From contig NZ_WUAX01000011.1 of the NCBI RefSeq assembly GCF_009806985.1, positions 310,001 through 374,000 of the forward strand: a stretch of DNA of 64,000 bases, given 5' to 3'. The notes under the pieces were generated by a model that ran no database searches, was not told the DNA's origin, and saw only the letters and a program-made list of their open reading frames with translations. Source of the DNA: Halorubrum sp. JWXQ-INN 858 (GTDB lineage: Archaea; Halobacteriota; Halobacteria; Halobacteriales; Haloferacaceae). Below, one piece after another: positions 45,421 through 54,692 of the stretch; the stretch's first letter is position 1; the number at the start of each line of letters is the position of its first letter. A program made the translations under genes and the position numbers.

Positions 45421-46932
45421 TTAGAACAGCGCGGACGCGGCCGCCTCGGCCGTCTCGATGACGGGACCGAAGCCGGGCAGCAGCAGGACGGTGCCGACCG
45501 CGGCGAAGACGACCGCCGCGTACAGCGCCGTCGGCTTGACGTCGAGCGTGTCGAGCGCGGTCGGCGTCGACGGGTCATCGAGGAACATCGCCTTGACGAC
45601 CCGGCTGTAGTAGTACAGCGAGATGACGCTGTTGATCGCGCCGATCGCCGCCAGCCAGACGAAGCCGTTGTCGATCGCGCCCATGAACAGGAAGTACTTC
45701 GAGAAGAACCCGGCGAAGGGCGGCAGCCCGGCCAGCGAGAACATGAACACGGCCATCGCCGTACAGGCGATCGGCGCGCGCTTCGCTAACCCCGCGTAGT
45801 CCTCGAACGTCCGTCCGACGCCCCATCGCTCCGCCATCGCGACGAAGAGGAACGCGCCGGTGTTCATGAACCCGTAGACGAGCAGGTGCGCCATCGCGGC
45901 ACCCATCACGGAGCTGTTGCCGGCACTGCCCGCCGACAGGGCGGCGAGCCCGATCAGCGCGTAGCCGGCGTGGCCGACCGACGAGTACGCCAACATCCGC
46001 TTGACGTTCGGCTGCACGACGGCCGCGAAGTTACCGAGCGTCATCGTCACGACCGCGAGGATCCCGAACGCGAGCACCCAGTCGATGCCCGCCGACAGCG
46101 ACGCCCCGACGGGGAACGCCTCGGTGAACACGCGGAACGCGACCACGAAGCCGGCGGCCTTCGACGCCGACGAGAGGAACGCGCTCACGGGAGCGGGCGC
46201 GCCCTCGTACGCCTCCGGGGCCCAGAAGTGGAACGGGACGGAGGCGGTCTTGAACGCGACCCCGCCGATCATCATCACGATCCCGAGGCCGGCGACGCCC
46301 GTGAGGCCGTCGAGGTTCGCGATGCCCTCGGCGACGTCGCCGAGGATCAGCGAGCCGGTCGCGGCGTACACGAGCGAGATGCCGAAGACGAAGATCGCCG
46401 AGGAGACCGCCCCGACGAGGAAGTACTTCAGGCCGGCCTCGACGCTGCCGCGGTCGCGTTTCAGGAACGCGACCAGCGCGTACGAGGGCAGCGACGCCAT
46501 CTCCAAGGCGACGAACACGATCGCCAGCGAGTTGGCGACCGCGAGCAGCGACATCCCGGTCGCCGCGAACATGACCAGCGAGTAGAACTCCGCCGGGCTC
46601 TCGTGGTCGTGGAAGTAGTCGTGTGCCGCGACGACGACGAGCGCCGTCACCGAGGCGAAGATGGCGGTGAAGAACAGCGCCATCGTGTCGACCTTGATCG
46701 CGTCCGCGAACAGGTAGATCGCGCCGCCGGTGTCGGCGTGGCCGGTGCCCGCGACGACGAACCAGACGGTGAAGCCGAGCGACGCGAGCGCGCCGAGCGC
46801 GCTCGTGACGGCCATCGACGTGTTCGACCGCGCTTCGGGCCGAATCGTGTCAACCAACAGCAGCGCCAGCCCGGTGAACGCCAGCGTCAGTGCCGGGGCC
46901 AGCGCGGCCCACTCGGGGAGCTGTTCAACCAT
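45421..46932 (-). CDS. nuoN: NuoN, antiporter-like subunit of complex I-like oxidoreductase
   Basis: This 503-residue subunit has about 14 membrane helices of the Mrp-antiporter type, with VALEMASLPSYALVAFLKRDRGSVEAGLKYFLVGAVSS (landmark near residues 130-165), FKTASVPFHFWAPEAYEGAP and MLAYSSVGHAGYAL. The conserved Glu (LEMASL) and Lys residues for proton translocation are present. It is the last gene of the nuo operon and overlaps nuoM by 8 bp. With nuoM and nuoL it forms the proton-pumping arm. Confidence 0.97.
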   Translation of the reverse strand: MVEQLPEWAALAPALTLAFTGLALLLVDTIRPEARSNTSMAVTSALGALASLGFTVWFVVAGTGHADTGGAIYLFADAIKVDTMALFFTAIFASVTALVVVAAHDYFHDHESPAEFYSLVMFAATGMSLLAVANSLAIVFVALEMASLPSYALVAFLKRDRGSVEAGLKYFLVGAVSSAIFVFGISLVYAATGSLILGDVAEGIANLDGLTGVAGLGIVMMIGGVAFKTASVPFHFWAPEAYEGAPAPVSAFLSSASKAAGFVVAFRVFTEAFPVGASLSAGIDWVLAFGILAVVTMTLGNFAAVVQPNVKRMLAYSSVGHAGYALIGLAALSAGSAGNSSVMGAAMAHLLVYGFMNTGAFLFVAMAERWGVGRTFEDYAGLAKRAPIACTAMAVFMFSLAGLPPFAGFFSKYFLFMGAIDNGFVWLAAIGAINSVISLYYYSRVVKAMFLDDPSTPTALDTLDVKPTALYAAVVFAAVGTVLLLPGFGPVIETAEAAASALF

Positions 46933-48460
46933 CGACGGTCACCCCCTCTACCACGGGGCCGACAGCATCACGGATCATCTCGAAGAACAGGTCGGGCGCG
47001 ACGCCGAGCACGATGATCGCCGCGAGCAGCACCGCGAGCGGCGCGACGTCGTGAACGGGCGCACGGCCGACCTCGTAGTCGGTTTCGAGCCGGAACGGCC
47101 CGAACAGCGTCTTCTGCATCGCCGACAGCAGGTAGCCGGCGACGATCACGATACCGAACATCGCCAGCGCGGTGAAGACGGGCGCGTACGGGAGCGCCGC
47201 GTCGGCACCGAACGCGCCGACGAAGATGAAGAACTCGCCCGCGAAGCCGGCCATCAGCGGCAGGCCCATGTACGCGAACGCGCCGGCGACGAGGATCCCC
47301 ACCGCGACGGGCATCCGGTCGGCCATGCCGGCCATGTCGCCGACCATCCGCGTGTGCGTCGCGTTGTAGACGACGCCGACGGCCATGAACATCAGCCCCG
47401 AGATGAGGCCGTGTGCGACCATCTGGAACGTCGCGCCGCCCACGCCGTACTCGGTGAACACGACCAGCCCGAGGATGACGTAGCCCATCGAGGAGACGGA
47501 GGAGTACGCGACGATGCGCTTGAGGTCCTGCTGTGCCAGCGCCAGCATCGCGCCGTAGATCACGCTGATCACCGCGATGACGGCGATCGGGACCGCGAGC
47601 GCGGACGCCTGCTCGGGCAGCATCGTGAAGTTGAATCGGAGCAGCGCGTACGTCCCCATCTTCAGGAGGACGCCAGCCAGCATGACCGACACCGGCGTCG
47701 GTGCCTCGACGTGAGCGTCGGGCAGCCACGTGTGAACCGGGACGACGGGCACCTTCACGGCGAACCCGAAGAACATCGCGAGGAACGCGATCATCGCGAG
47801 CGTCCCGGGCGCGATCCCGAACCAGCTGCCGAGCTCGCCGGCCGCGATCGCCTGGGTGATCTCCGGCAGCGCGAAGGAGCTCACCGAGTCACCGAGCCCG
47901 AAGACGAGCGCCATGAACCCGATGAACATGACGAGCGACGCCGCGTTCGTGTAGACGAAGAACTTGATCGCGGCGTACTTCCGGCGGGGGCCGCCCCAGA
48001 TACCGATGAGGAAGTACATCGGCACGAGGACGGCCTCCCAGAAGACGAACCAGAGGAAGAAGTCGAGCGCCGTGAAGACGCCGATCAGGTTCGCCTGCAT
48101 GAACAGCATGAGCCCGTAGAACTGGCTCTGTCGCGTGTCGATCGGCGTCCACGCGCTGACGATCGCCAGCGGCACGAGGAACGTCGTGAGCACGACGAGC
48201 GGGAGGCTGATGCCGTCCAGCCCGACGAACCAGGACACCGACCGGCCGCCGACCTCCAGCCATTCGATGCGCGTCTCGAAGGCGATGGTGCCGCCCGTGA
48301 GGGCGTTACCACCCGCCTCGAACTGTGACCACAGGTAGAGGCTCCCGACGAAGGGAACCAGACTGAGCGCGAACGCGAGCCGTCCGGCCCACTCGTTCGG
48401 AGCGAGCAGGACGACCAGCGCGCTCGCGAACGTGAACGCGATCAGTGCTTCGAGTATCAT
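46925..48460 (-). CDS. nuoM: NuoM, antiporter-like subunit of complex I-like oxidoreductase
   Basis: This 511-residue, 14-helix subunit has LDFFLWFVFWEAVLVPMYFLIGIWGGPRRKYAAIKFF (landmark near residues 110-145) with the conserved Glu and Lys. VKVPVVPVHTWLPDAHVEAPTPVSV and RIVAYSSVSSMGYVILG follow. The ATG at 48460 overlaps the nuoL stop by 4 bp (ATGA); an upstream GTG at 48469 would overlap more. It sits between nuoL and nuoN, and all three overlap or nearly touch, so translation is coupled. Confidence 0.97.
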   Translation of the reverse strand: MILEALIAFTFASALVVLLAPNEWAGRLAFALSLVPFVGSLYLWSQFEAGGNALTGGTIAFETRIEWLEVGGRSVSWFVGLDGISLPLVVLTTFLVPLAIVSAWTPIDTRQSQFYGLMLFMQANLIGVFTALDFFLWFVFWEAVLVPMYFLIGIWGGPRRKYAAIKFFVYTNAASLVMFIGFMALVFGLGDSVSSFALPEITQAIAAGELGSWFGIAPGTLAMIAFLAMFFGFAVKVPVVPVHTWLPDAHVEAPTPVSVMLAGVLLKMGTYALLRFNFTMLPEQASALAVPIAVIAVISVIYGAMLALAQQDLKRIVAYSSVSSMGYVILGLVVFTEYGVGGATFQMVAHGLISGLMFMAVGVVYNATHTRMVGDMAGMADRMPVAVGILVAGAFAYMGLPLMAGFAGEFFIFVGAFGADAALPYAPVFTALAMFGIVIVAGYLLSAMQKTLFGPFRLETDYEVGRAPVHDVAPLAVLLAAIIVLGVAPDLFFEMIRDAVGPVVEGVTVDG

Positions 48461-50493
48461 AGGAACCACCCCCCGGTAACGCCGAGGACGAGTATCAGCA
48501 CCACCAGCCCGAGGGTGAGCATGGCTGCGTACTGTGAGACGACGCCGGTCTGGATCCGGCGGACCCGGTCACCGACGGCGAGGCTCACCGAGGAGATCCC
48601 GTTGACGACGCCGTCGATGATCCCTTGATCGAAGGTGTCCGCGCCGCCCGCGACGTCCTCCGTCCGGTAGGCGAGCCACACCTGCACCTCGTCCTGGTAG
48701 TAGTTGTTGTACAGCACGTCCTTCGCGCCGCCGAGCTTCGCCGTGTGTTCGGTCGGCTCCGGGACGTCGTAGAGCTTCCACGCGACGAGCACGCCGAGGA
48801 CGGCGAGCCCGAGCGAGAGCCCGGCCGCGACGATCAGCGTCGTCTCCGCGCTGCCGGCGATCTCGCCGGCCTCGTAGCCGGCGTACGTCGCGAGCAGGTC
48901 GTTGTAGTGCGAGTAGCTCACGCCGTCGATCCCGCCGAAGTCGTTGTCGAGCCACTGGGTGAGGAAGTCGATCCCCTCGATCCCGAGCAGCTTCTGGACC
49001 GGCACCATGTTGACGAAGCCGGCGACGACCGCCAGCGAGCCGAGCACGGTCAGCGGCCCCTTCACGTTCCACCGCACCGCGTGCGGGTCACGCGCCGTCT
49101 CCGAGCGCGGCTCGCCGTGGAAGGTCAAAAAGACCATGCGGAACGTGTAGAAGGCGGTCACGGGCACCGCGAGCAGCCCCATGATCCAGCCGCCGAGCAG
49201 GAGCGGATCGCTCAGGCCGTGGATGAACGCTTCATAGAGGATCTCGTCTTTCGACCAGAAGCCCGAGAACGGGAAGATGCCCGCGAGCGCGAGCGACCCC
49301 GCGAGGAACGTCCAGTAGGTCACGGGCATCTTCGATTTCAGCCCGCCCATGTCCCACATGTTTTCGTTGTGGTGCATCGCGATGATGACCGCGCCGGCAC
49401 CGAGGAACAGCAGCGCCTTGAAGAAGGCGTGCGTCAGCAGGTGGAACGTCGCGGCCACGTACGAGCCCGCGCCGAGCGCGAGCATCATGTAGCCGTACTG
49501 CGAGATGGTGGAGTAGGCGAGCACCTGCTTCAGCTCCTCTTTCACGACGCCCATCGTCGCGGCGAACAGCGCCGTGAACCCGCCGACGAACGCGATGATC
49601 GCGAGCGTCGTCGGGGTCAGCGCGTAGAAGCCGAACATCCGGGCGACGAGGTAGACGCCGGCCGCGACCATCGTCGCCGCGTGGATGAGCGCGGAGACCG
49701 GCGTCGGGCCCTCCATCGCGTCCGGGAGCCACGTGTGCAGCGGGAACTGCGCGGACTTGCCGACCGCGCCGCCGAGCACGAGCAGCCCGACGATCGTGAA
49801 CCACTGCTCGACGCCGAGGCCGAGCGGCGTCCACGCGTCGAAGCTCCCGTTCAGCGCCTGTTCGGCGAGCGCGGGGAACGACTCCGGCCCGGCGAACTGC
49901 GCCGTGCCGAACGTCGCGAACACCGCGACGAGGCCGACGAGGAAGAAGTAGTCACCGAAGCGGGTGACGAGGAACGCCTTCTTCGCCGCCGACGGCGGCC
50001 CCGGCTGCCGGAAGTGGAAGCCGATGAGCAGGTACGAGCAGAGCCCGACCAGCTCGAAGAACATGAACGCCATGAGCAGGTTGTCGGCGACGACGAACCC
50101 GAGCATGGAGGCGGTAAAGAGGCCGAGCCCGGCGTAGTAGCGCGGGAGCCCCGTCTCGCCCTCGTCGTTCATGTACCCCAGCGAGAAGACGTGCACGAGC
50201 AGCGCGATGAGCGTCACGATGACGAGCATGAGCGCCGACAGCGGGTCGATGAGCAGCCCGAACGTCAGTTCGAACTGGTCGCCGCCCGCCCACGTGTAGA
50301 TCGTCTCGTTGTACGTGCGGCCGCCGAGCACCGTGGCGGCGACCCACAGCGACAGCAGGAACGACCCCGCCGTCGCGGCGATGCCGCCGAACGCGCCGCC
50401 CTTCGGCAGGTACTTTCCGGCACCGAGCGCCACCAGGAACGAGAAGAACGGCAACAGCACGATGGCCGGCACGTACGCGAACGCGTCTACCAT
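48457..50493 (-). CDS. nuoL: NuoL, antiporter-like subunit with lateral helix
   Basis: This is a 678-residue subunit. Family marks are MLVIVTLIALLVHVFSLGYMNDEGE, FMFFELVGLCSYLLIGFHF, GKSAQFPLHTWLPDAMEGPTPVSALIHAATMV and ELKQVLAYSTISQYGYMMLALG. The C-terminal part beyond about residue 520 is longer than in NuoM and NuoN and carries YNNYYQDEVQVWLAYRTE, as in NuoL proteins with the long lateral helix. It should pump protons. It overlaps nuoM at the 3' end and lies 33 bp after nuoK. Confidence 0.97.
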   Translation of the reverse strand: MVDAFAYVPAIVLLPFFSFLVALGAGKYLPKGGAFGGIAATAGSFLLSLWVAATVLGGRTYNETIYTWAGGDQFELTFGLLIDPLSALMLVIVTLIALLVHVFSLGYMNDEGETGLPRYYAGLGLFTASMLGFVVADNLLMAFMFFELVGLCSYLLIGFHFRQPGPPSAAKKAFLVTRFGDYFFLVGLVAVFATFGTAQFAGPESFPALAEQALNGSFDAWTPLGLGVEQWFTIVGLLVLGGAVGKSAQFPLHTWLPDAMEGPTPVSALIHAATMVAAGVYLVARMFGFYALTPTTLAIIAFVGGFTALFAATMGVVKEELKQVLAYSTISQYGYMMLALGAGSYVAATFHLLTHAFFKALLFLGAGAVIIAMHHNENMWDMGGLKSKMPVTYWTFLAGSLALAGIFPFSGFWSKDEILYEAFIHGLSDPLLLGGWIMGLLAVPVTAFYTFRMVFLTFHGEPRSETARDPHAVRWNVKGPLTVLGSLAVVAGFVNMVPVQKLLGIEGIDFLTQWLDNDFGGIDGVSYSHYNDLLATYAGYEAGEIAGSAETTLIVAAGLSLGLAVLGVLVAWKLYDVPEPTEHTAKLGGAKDVLYNNYYQDEVQVWLAYRTEDVAGGADTFDQGIIDGVVNGISSVSLAVGDRVRRIQTGVVSQYAAMLTLGLVVLILVLGVTGGWFL

Positions 50494-50526
50494 CGTCCCG
50501 CCTCCGTGATATCGAGTAACGTCATC

Positions 50527-50829
50527 TTACCACCTCATCTCCCTTGGAACAGTCACGTCCGTTTCACCGAAGTTACGATACAACACGAGGATGATACCGA
50601 TCCCGATCGCGACCTCCGCGGCCGCCAGCGCGATGACGAACAGCGCGAACACCTGTCCCGTCAGGTCGCCGTAGTACAGCGCGAACGCGACGAGGTTGAT
50701 GTTCGCGGCGTTCATCATGAGCTCGACGCTCATGAGGAAGTACAGCGCGTCCCGCCGCGTGAGGACGCCGAACAGCCCGATACAGAAGATGGCGGCAGAC
50801 AACAGCAGGTACCACTCCGGCGGCACCAT
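50527..50829 (-). CDS. nuoK: NuoK subunit
   Basis: This 100-residue protein has three membrane helices. The conserved Glu residues occur in SVELMMNAANINLVAF and in the AAAEVAIGIGIILVLY helix, both known to matter for proton transfer in NuoK. Its start overlaps the last base of the nuoJ2 coding region. It belongs to the membrane arm linking NuoH/J to the antiporter subunits. Confidence 0.96.
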   Translation of the reverse strand: MVPPEWYLLLSAAIFCIGLFGVLTRRDALYFLMSVELMMNAANINLVAFALYYGDLTGQVFALFVIALAAAEVAIGIGIILVLYRNFGETDVTVPREMRW

Positions 50830-51179
50830 TACCGCTCACCCCCTCTACGCCCGCCGTCGGTAAACGCCGAACCGACCGCCGAGACGATGGAGCCCTCCTC
50901 CTCGCGCTTCGCGAGGTAAATGGCGCCGTCGACGGCGACGTCGAGCGCGACCGCGACGATCAGGAACGCCGCGAGGAACCCTTCGGAGGGGATCGTCGCG
51001 ACGCCGTGGTCGCCGAGGTTGAACAGGGCGTACCCGATGTTGTGGACGACCGACTCGCCCTCGGGGAAGCCCGCCGCCTCCCCGAACTCCGCCGTTATCG
51101 CGGTCACCGCCATCAGGGCGAACAGCGCCCCGACCGCGAGCGCCGGAACGATCCGGCTTGAACCGCCCGTGTCACTCAT
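50829..51179 (-). CDS. nuoJ2: NuoJ2, second half of split NuoJ
   Basis: This 116-residue protein has two membrane helices: one at about residues 12-30, and a second after HNIGYALFNLGDHGVATIPSEGFLAAFLIVAVALDVAV. In bacteria these belong to the C-terminal half of one NuoJ chain. Haloarchaea commonly split NuoJ into two genes. An acidic C-terminal tail follows. Its start overlaps the nuoJ1 stop (ATGA) and its end overlaps the nuoK start. Confidence 0.92.
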   Translation of the reverse strand: MSDTGGSSRIVPALAVGALFALMAVTAITAEFGEAAGFPEGESVVHNIGYALFNLGDHGVATIPSEGFLAAFLIVAVALDVAVDGAIYLAKREEEGSIVSAVGSAFTDGGRRGGER

Positions 51180-51442
51180 AGACTACTCACCTCCGTGTTC
51201 CGTTCCGATCGCGTGAGCATCACGGCGAACGTGACGAGAATGAGAACCCCGCCCACGTAGACGAGGATCTGCATGGCGGCCAAGAACTCCGCCTGCAACA
51301 TCACGTAGTGCACCGCGACGCTCGTCAGGGCACCGCCTAAAAGCAGCGCGGCGTGGAACACGTCGCGCGCTAAGACGACGCCCACACTGAACGCCAACGT
51401 CACCGCGGCGAACAGCGCGAACGCGATGGTTTCATAAACCAT
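51176..51442 (-). CDS. nuoJ1: NuoJ1, first half of split NuoJ
   Basis: This 88-residue protein has three membrane helices, corresponding to the N-terminal half of bacterial NuoJ: FALFAAVTLAFSVGVVLARDVFHAALLLGGAL, then HYVMLQAEFLAAMQILVYVGGVLIL. The latter includes the pi-bulge helix with a conserved Tyr-Val-Gly-Gly. It overlaps nuoJ2 by 4 bp, and a 48-bp gap separates it from nuoI. Confidence 0.94.
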   Translation of the reverse strand: MVYETIAFALFAAVTLAFSVGVVLARDVFHAALLLGGALTSVAVHYVMLQAEFLAAMQILVYVGGVLILVTFAVMLTRSERNTEVSSL

Positions 51443-51490
51443 TGTATCTGTCTCCTTTGAGAAGCCCTTTGAAGATTTCGAGACGGCCCG

Positions 51491-51952
51491 CTACTGGTAG
51501 TCGACCTCGCCGTCGCCCTCGCCGATCCACGCGCTGCGGTCGGGATTACGGGACTCCAACGGGTCGATACCCTTGTACCACGGGACGTTCTTGAGCTGTT
51601 CTTTGTTGTACACGAAGTCGTCCTTCGTGTCCGCGGTGAACTCGAAGTTCTGGGTCAACAGGATCGCGTCGACGGGGCAGACCTCCTCACACAGCCGACA
51701 GTAGATACACTGTCCGATGTGGAGGTTGTACTGCTCGCCGTTTCGCTGGTCGTCCTGAACGATCTGGATCGTGTCGTTCGGACAGACGTTCTCGCACTGT
51801 CGACACCAGATACACCGCTCCTGACTGAACTTGTGGACGCCGCGGAAGCGCGGGCTCACGTCGGGGGCCTCCTCAGGGTACTTCACCGTGAAGGTCTTCC
51901 CGTCGAGCGCGTGCTTCATCGTCGTCGCCATCGATTTCATGAGTCCGATCAT
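51491..51952 (-). CDS. nuoI: NuoI, two-[4Fe-4S] ferredoxin-like subunit
   Basis: This 153-residue peripheral subunit has two cluster motifs, CIWCRQCENVCP (C47, C50, C53, C57) and CIYCRLCEEVCP (C82, C85, C88, C92). Each motif supplies three ligands to one [4Fe-4S] cluster and the fourth to the other. It passes electrons to the NuoB cluster. The ATG at 51952 touches the nuoH stop (TAATG). Since NuoEFG are absent from the operon, the electron donor to this subunit is unclear; ferredoxin or another NADH dehydrogenase may serve. Confidence 0.97.
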   Translation of the reverse strand: MIGLMKSMATTMKHALDGKTFTVKYPEEAPDVSPRFRGVHKFSQERCIWCRQCENVCPNDTIQIVQDDQRNGEQYNLHIGQCIYCRLCEEVCPVDAILLTQNFEFTADTKDDFVYNKEQLKNVPWYKGIDPLESRNPDRSAWIGEGDGEVDYQ

Positions 51953-53025
51953 TACACAATCACCCCCACGAGCACCGCCGTGAGGACCAGGTTCGCGAAC
52001 GACAGCACCAGCATTCCCTTCCAGCCGATCTCGATGAGCTGGTCGATACGGACGCGGGGCAGCGCCGAGCGGCACCACTGCGTGAACAGGAAGAACGCCC
52101 ATATCTTCACCACGAACCAGACGAACCCGATGCTCTCCGGTCCGGGGCCGGCCGCGCCGCCGAGGAACGTCACGGCGAGGATCGCCCCGCCGAGGAAGAT
52201 GTGGACGAACTCGCCGAGGTAAAACAGCACGAAGTACGACGAGGAGTACTCCGTCTGGTACCCCGCGACGATCTCAGTCGGCGCCTCGGGGATGTCGAAC
52301 GGGTTCCGCCCGATCTCCGCCATGTTCGCCGTGAGGAACAGCACGAACGCGAACGGGTTCACGAGCGCGTACCACGCGGGAACGTCGAAGCCGCCGACGG
52401 TGAACAGCACCTCCTGCTGGGCGGAGACGATGCCGCTCATCTGGAGCGTCCCCGCGAAGATGACGACGGACATCGCCGTCACGATGAGCGGGATCTCGTA
52501 GGCGAGGTTCTGTGCGACCGCGCGCAGCCCGCCGAGCATCGAGTACTTGTTGTTCGACGCGTAGCCCGCCATCACCAGCGACACCGAGGCGATGGAGGCG
52601 AACGCGAACACCAGCGCCAACCCGACCTCGGGGTCGGCGAGCTGGAGGTTCACCGGGCCGAGGTGGCCCATCGGGATGACCGCGAAGCCGAGCAGCGCGG
52701 ACGCGGGCAACACGATCGGCGCGAGGTCCCACGTCGGGCGGTCGACGCCCTCGGGGACGATGAGCTCCTTCGCGAGCAGCTGCACCGCGGACGCCGGGAT
52801 GATGAGCAGCCCGAACGGCCCGACGCGGTCGACCGCGACCCGGTCCGTGAACGCCGCGGTGATCTTCCGCTTCGCCCACGGGCCCGCGACGCCCGTGAAC
52901 GCCAGCACGATGTTGCCGACGACGAACGCCGCGATCAGCGCGGCGACGACCTCGCCGGCCACGCCGGGGAGCCCGAGCGTCTCGGCGATGAACTCGGGGA
53001 ACAGCTGTGCCGGGGCCGCCGACAT
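51952..53025 (-). CDS. nuoH: NuoH, quinone-site membrane subunit
   Basis: This 357-residue membrane protein has about eight helices with the NuoH signatures RVAVDRVGPFGLLIIPASAVQLL (RxGPN-like region near residue 50), YSMLGGLRAVAQNLAYEIPL with conserved Glu, PFDIPEAPTEIVAGYQTEYSS with the acidic quinone loop, and PRVRIDQLIEIGWKGMLVLS near the end. It forms the quinone channel and couples reduction to pumping. The ATG at 53025 overlaps the nuoCD stop by 4 bp. Confidence 0.96.
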   Translation of the reverse strand: MSAAPAQLFPEFIAETLGLPGVAGEVVAALIAAFVVGNIVLAFTGVAGPWAKRKITAAFTDRVAVDRVGPFGLLIIPASAVQLLAKELIVPEGVDRPTWDLAPIVLPASALLGFAVIPMGHLGPVNLQLADPEVGLALVFAFASIASVSLVMAGYASNNKYSMLGGLRAVAQNLAYEIPLIVTAMSVVIFAGTLQMSGIVSAQQEVLFTVGGFDVPAWYALVNPFAFVLFLTANMAEIGRNPFDIPEAPTEIVAGYQTEYSSSYFVLFYLGEFVHIFLGGAILAVTFLGGAAGPGPESIGFVWFVVKIWAFFLFTQWCRSALPRVRIDQLIEIGWKGMLVLSFANLVLTAVLVGVIV

Positions 53026-54692
53026 CAGCGGTCCACCTCCCCGAGCACGATGTCGAGGCTCCCTAACGCGGCGATCACGTCGGGGATGTACTCGCCGTTC
53101 GCCATCTCGGGTAGCGTCTGGAGGTTCGAGAAGCAGGGCGACCGGATCTTGAACCGGCCGGGCTTGTCCGTCCCGTCCGAGCGGATGTAGATCCCGAGCT
53201 CGCCTTTCGCCGCCTCGACGGCGCGGTAGATCTCCGCGTCGTCGTCGGGGCGGAGCGTGCGCGGCACGTTCGCCTGGATGTTCCGCTCCTCCTCGGGCCA
53301 GTCCTCGAGGAGATCGATACACTGGCCGATGATCTTCGCGGACTCCTCGACCTCCTGCATCCGGACGAGCAGGCGGCTGTAGTTGTCACAGCCGTCCTCG
53401 GTGATGACGTCCCACTCCAGCTCGTCGTAGTAGCCGTAGGGGTCGTCGCGGCGCAGGTCGTAGTCGACGCCGGAGCCGCGGGCGACGGGACCGGTCGCCC
53501 CGTAGTTCTTCGCGACCTCCGGCGGGAGGATCCCCGTGTCGATCGTCCGCATCTGGAAGATCTCGTTCGAGGTGATGAGGTCGTGGTACTCCTCGACGGA
53601 GCCGGGCAGCTGGTCGAGGAAGTCGCGGGTGTTCGAGAAGAACTCCTCGCGCGGCTCCGGCAGGTCCCAGACGACGCCGCCGAGCCGGAAGTAGTTGAAC
53701 ATCAGCCGCTGGCCCGTGAGGTCCTCGAGCAGCTTCTGGACGCGCTCGCGGTCGTTGATCGCGTACATGAACGTCGCCGTGAAGTCCCCGTTCACGTCGA
53801 GCGCGAACGTCGCCAGCGCGAGCATGTGTGCGGCGATCCGGCACATCTCCGCGCCCATCGTGCGGATCACCTGTGCGTACTCGGGCACCTCGATGTCCGC
53901 GAGGTCCTCCGCCGCACGCGCGTACGCCCACTCGTTGAGCAGGCCCGCCGAGATGTAGTCCCAGCGGTCGGGGTACGGCATGATCTGGTGGCGGTAGGTT
54001 CCGTTCTGGGCCATCTGCTCCTCACAGCGGTGGAGGTAGCCGATGTCGGACTCGACGTCGACGACCTGCTCGCCGTCGAGCACCGTCTTCAGGTGGAGCA
54101 CGCCGTGTGTCGCCGGGTGGTGCGGGCCGATGTTGAGGTACATCGTGTCCGACTCGGCGTCCTTGTGGTGCTCCTGGATCGGGTTGACGTGGGCGGGCAG
54201 CGACGCGATCTGCGGCTGGTTCTGGTCGTAATCCAGCGACAGCGGGTGCCCCTGCCACGTCTCCGGCAGCAGGATCCGACGCAGGTCCGGGTGACCGTCG
54301 TACTCGATCCCGATGAGGTCGTACGCCTCCCGCTCGTGCCAGTCGGCCGTGCGGAAGACGGGTTCGGCCGACTCCGAGACCGGGTGGTCCTTGTCGGCGG
54401 GGACGACGACGCTGACCTCCTGGGTCGGGTCGTCGAACTTCTTCAGGTGGTAGATCGACTCGTACCGGTTCTCGTACTCCTGGGCGGTGACGACCGAGAG
54501 GTGGTCGTAGCCCGCCTCGGACTTCAGCGTCGAGAGCGTCTCCTGGACCGTGTCCGGTCGGATGACGAAGCCGGGGGCGTTCAGGTGGTCGTCCCGTCCG
54601 ACGACCAGGTCACCGAGCAACGCCTCCAGCTCCTCGGGCGTCCGGTCGGGGACGACGTCGGCGTCGGGGGAGTCTAGTGGTTCGAGGCTCAT
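53025..54692 (-). CDS. nuoCD: NuoCD fusion, quinone-reducing peripheral subunit
   Basis: This 555-residue protein joins NuoC (about residues 1-165; SVVTAQEYENRYESIYHL, REAYDLIGIEYDGHPDLRRIL) to NuoD (from about 185; GPHHPATHGVLHLKTVLDGE). In NuoD, H-P-A-T-H and a conserved Tyr region (YDLRRDDPYGYYDEL) line the quinone site, and FKIRSPCFSNLQTLPEMANGEYIPD is the C-terminal consensus. The fusion is common in haloarchaea. It overlaps nuoB and nuoH by 4 bp each. Confidence 0.97.
   Translation of the reverse strand: MSLEPLDSPDADVVPDRTPEELEALLGDLVVGRDDHLNAPGFVIRPDTVQETLSTLKSEAGYDHLSVVTAQEYENRYESIYHLKKFDDPTQEVSVVVPADKDHPVSESAEPVFRTADWHEREAYDLIGIEYDGHPDLRRILLPETWQGHPLSLDYDQNQPQIASLPAHVNPIQEHHKDAESDTMYLNIGPHHPATHGVLHLKTVLDGEQVVDVESDIGYLHRCEEQMAQNGTYRHQIMPYPDRWDYISAGLLNEWAYARAAEDLADIEVPEYAQVIRTMGAEMCRIAAHMLALATFALDVNGDFTATFMYAINDRERVQKLLEDLTGQRLMFNYFRLGGVVWDLPEPREEFFSNTRDFLDQLPGSVEEYHDLITSNEIFQMRTIDTGILPPEVAKNYGATGPVARGSGVDYDLRRDDPYGYYDELEWDVITEDGCDNYSRLLVRMQEVEESAKIIGQCIDLLEDWPEEERNIQANVPRTLRPDDDAEIYRAVEAAKGELGIYIRSDGTDKPGRFKIRSPCFSNLQTLPEMANGEYIPDVIAALGSLDIVLGEVDR

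Noticed and set aside
48625..50919. A 764-codon plus-strand frame opposite nuoL
   Set aside because: It consists mostly of Arg, His, Glu and Asp produced by reading nuoL and nuoK backwards; no protein fold is visible.
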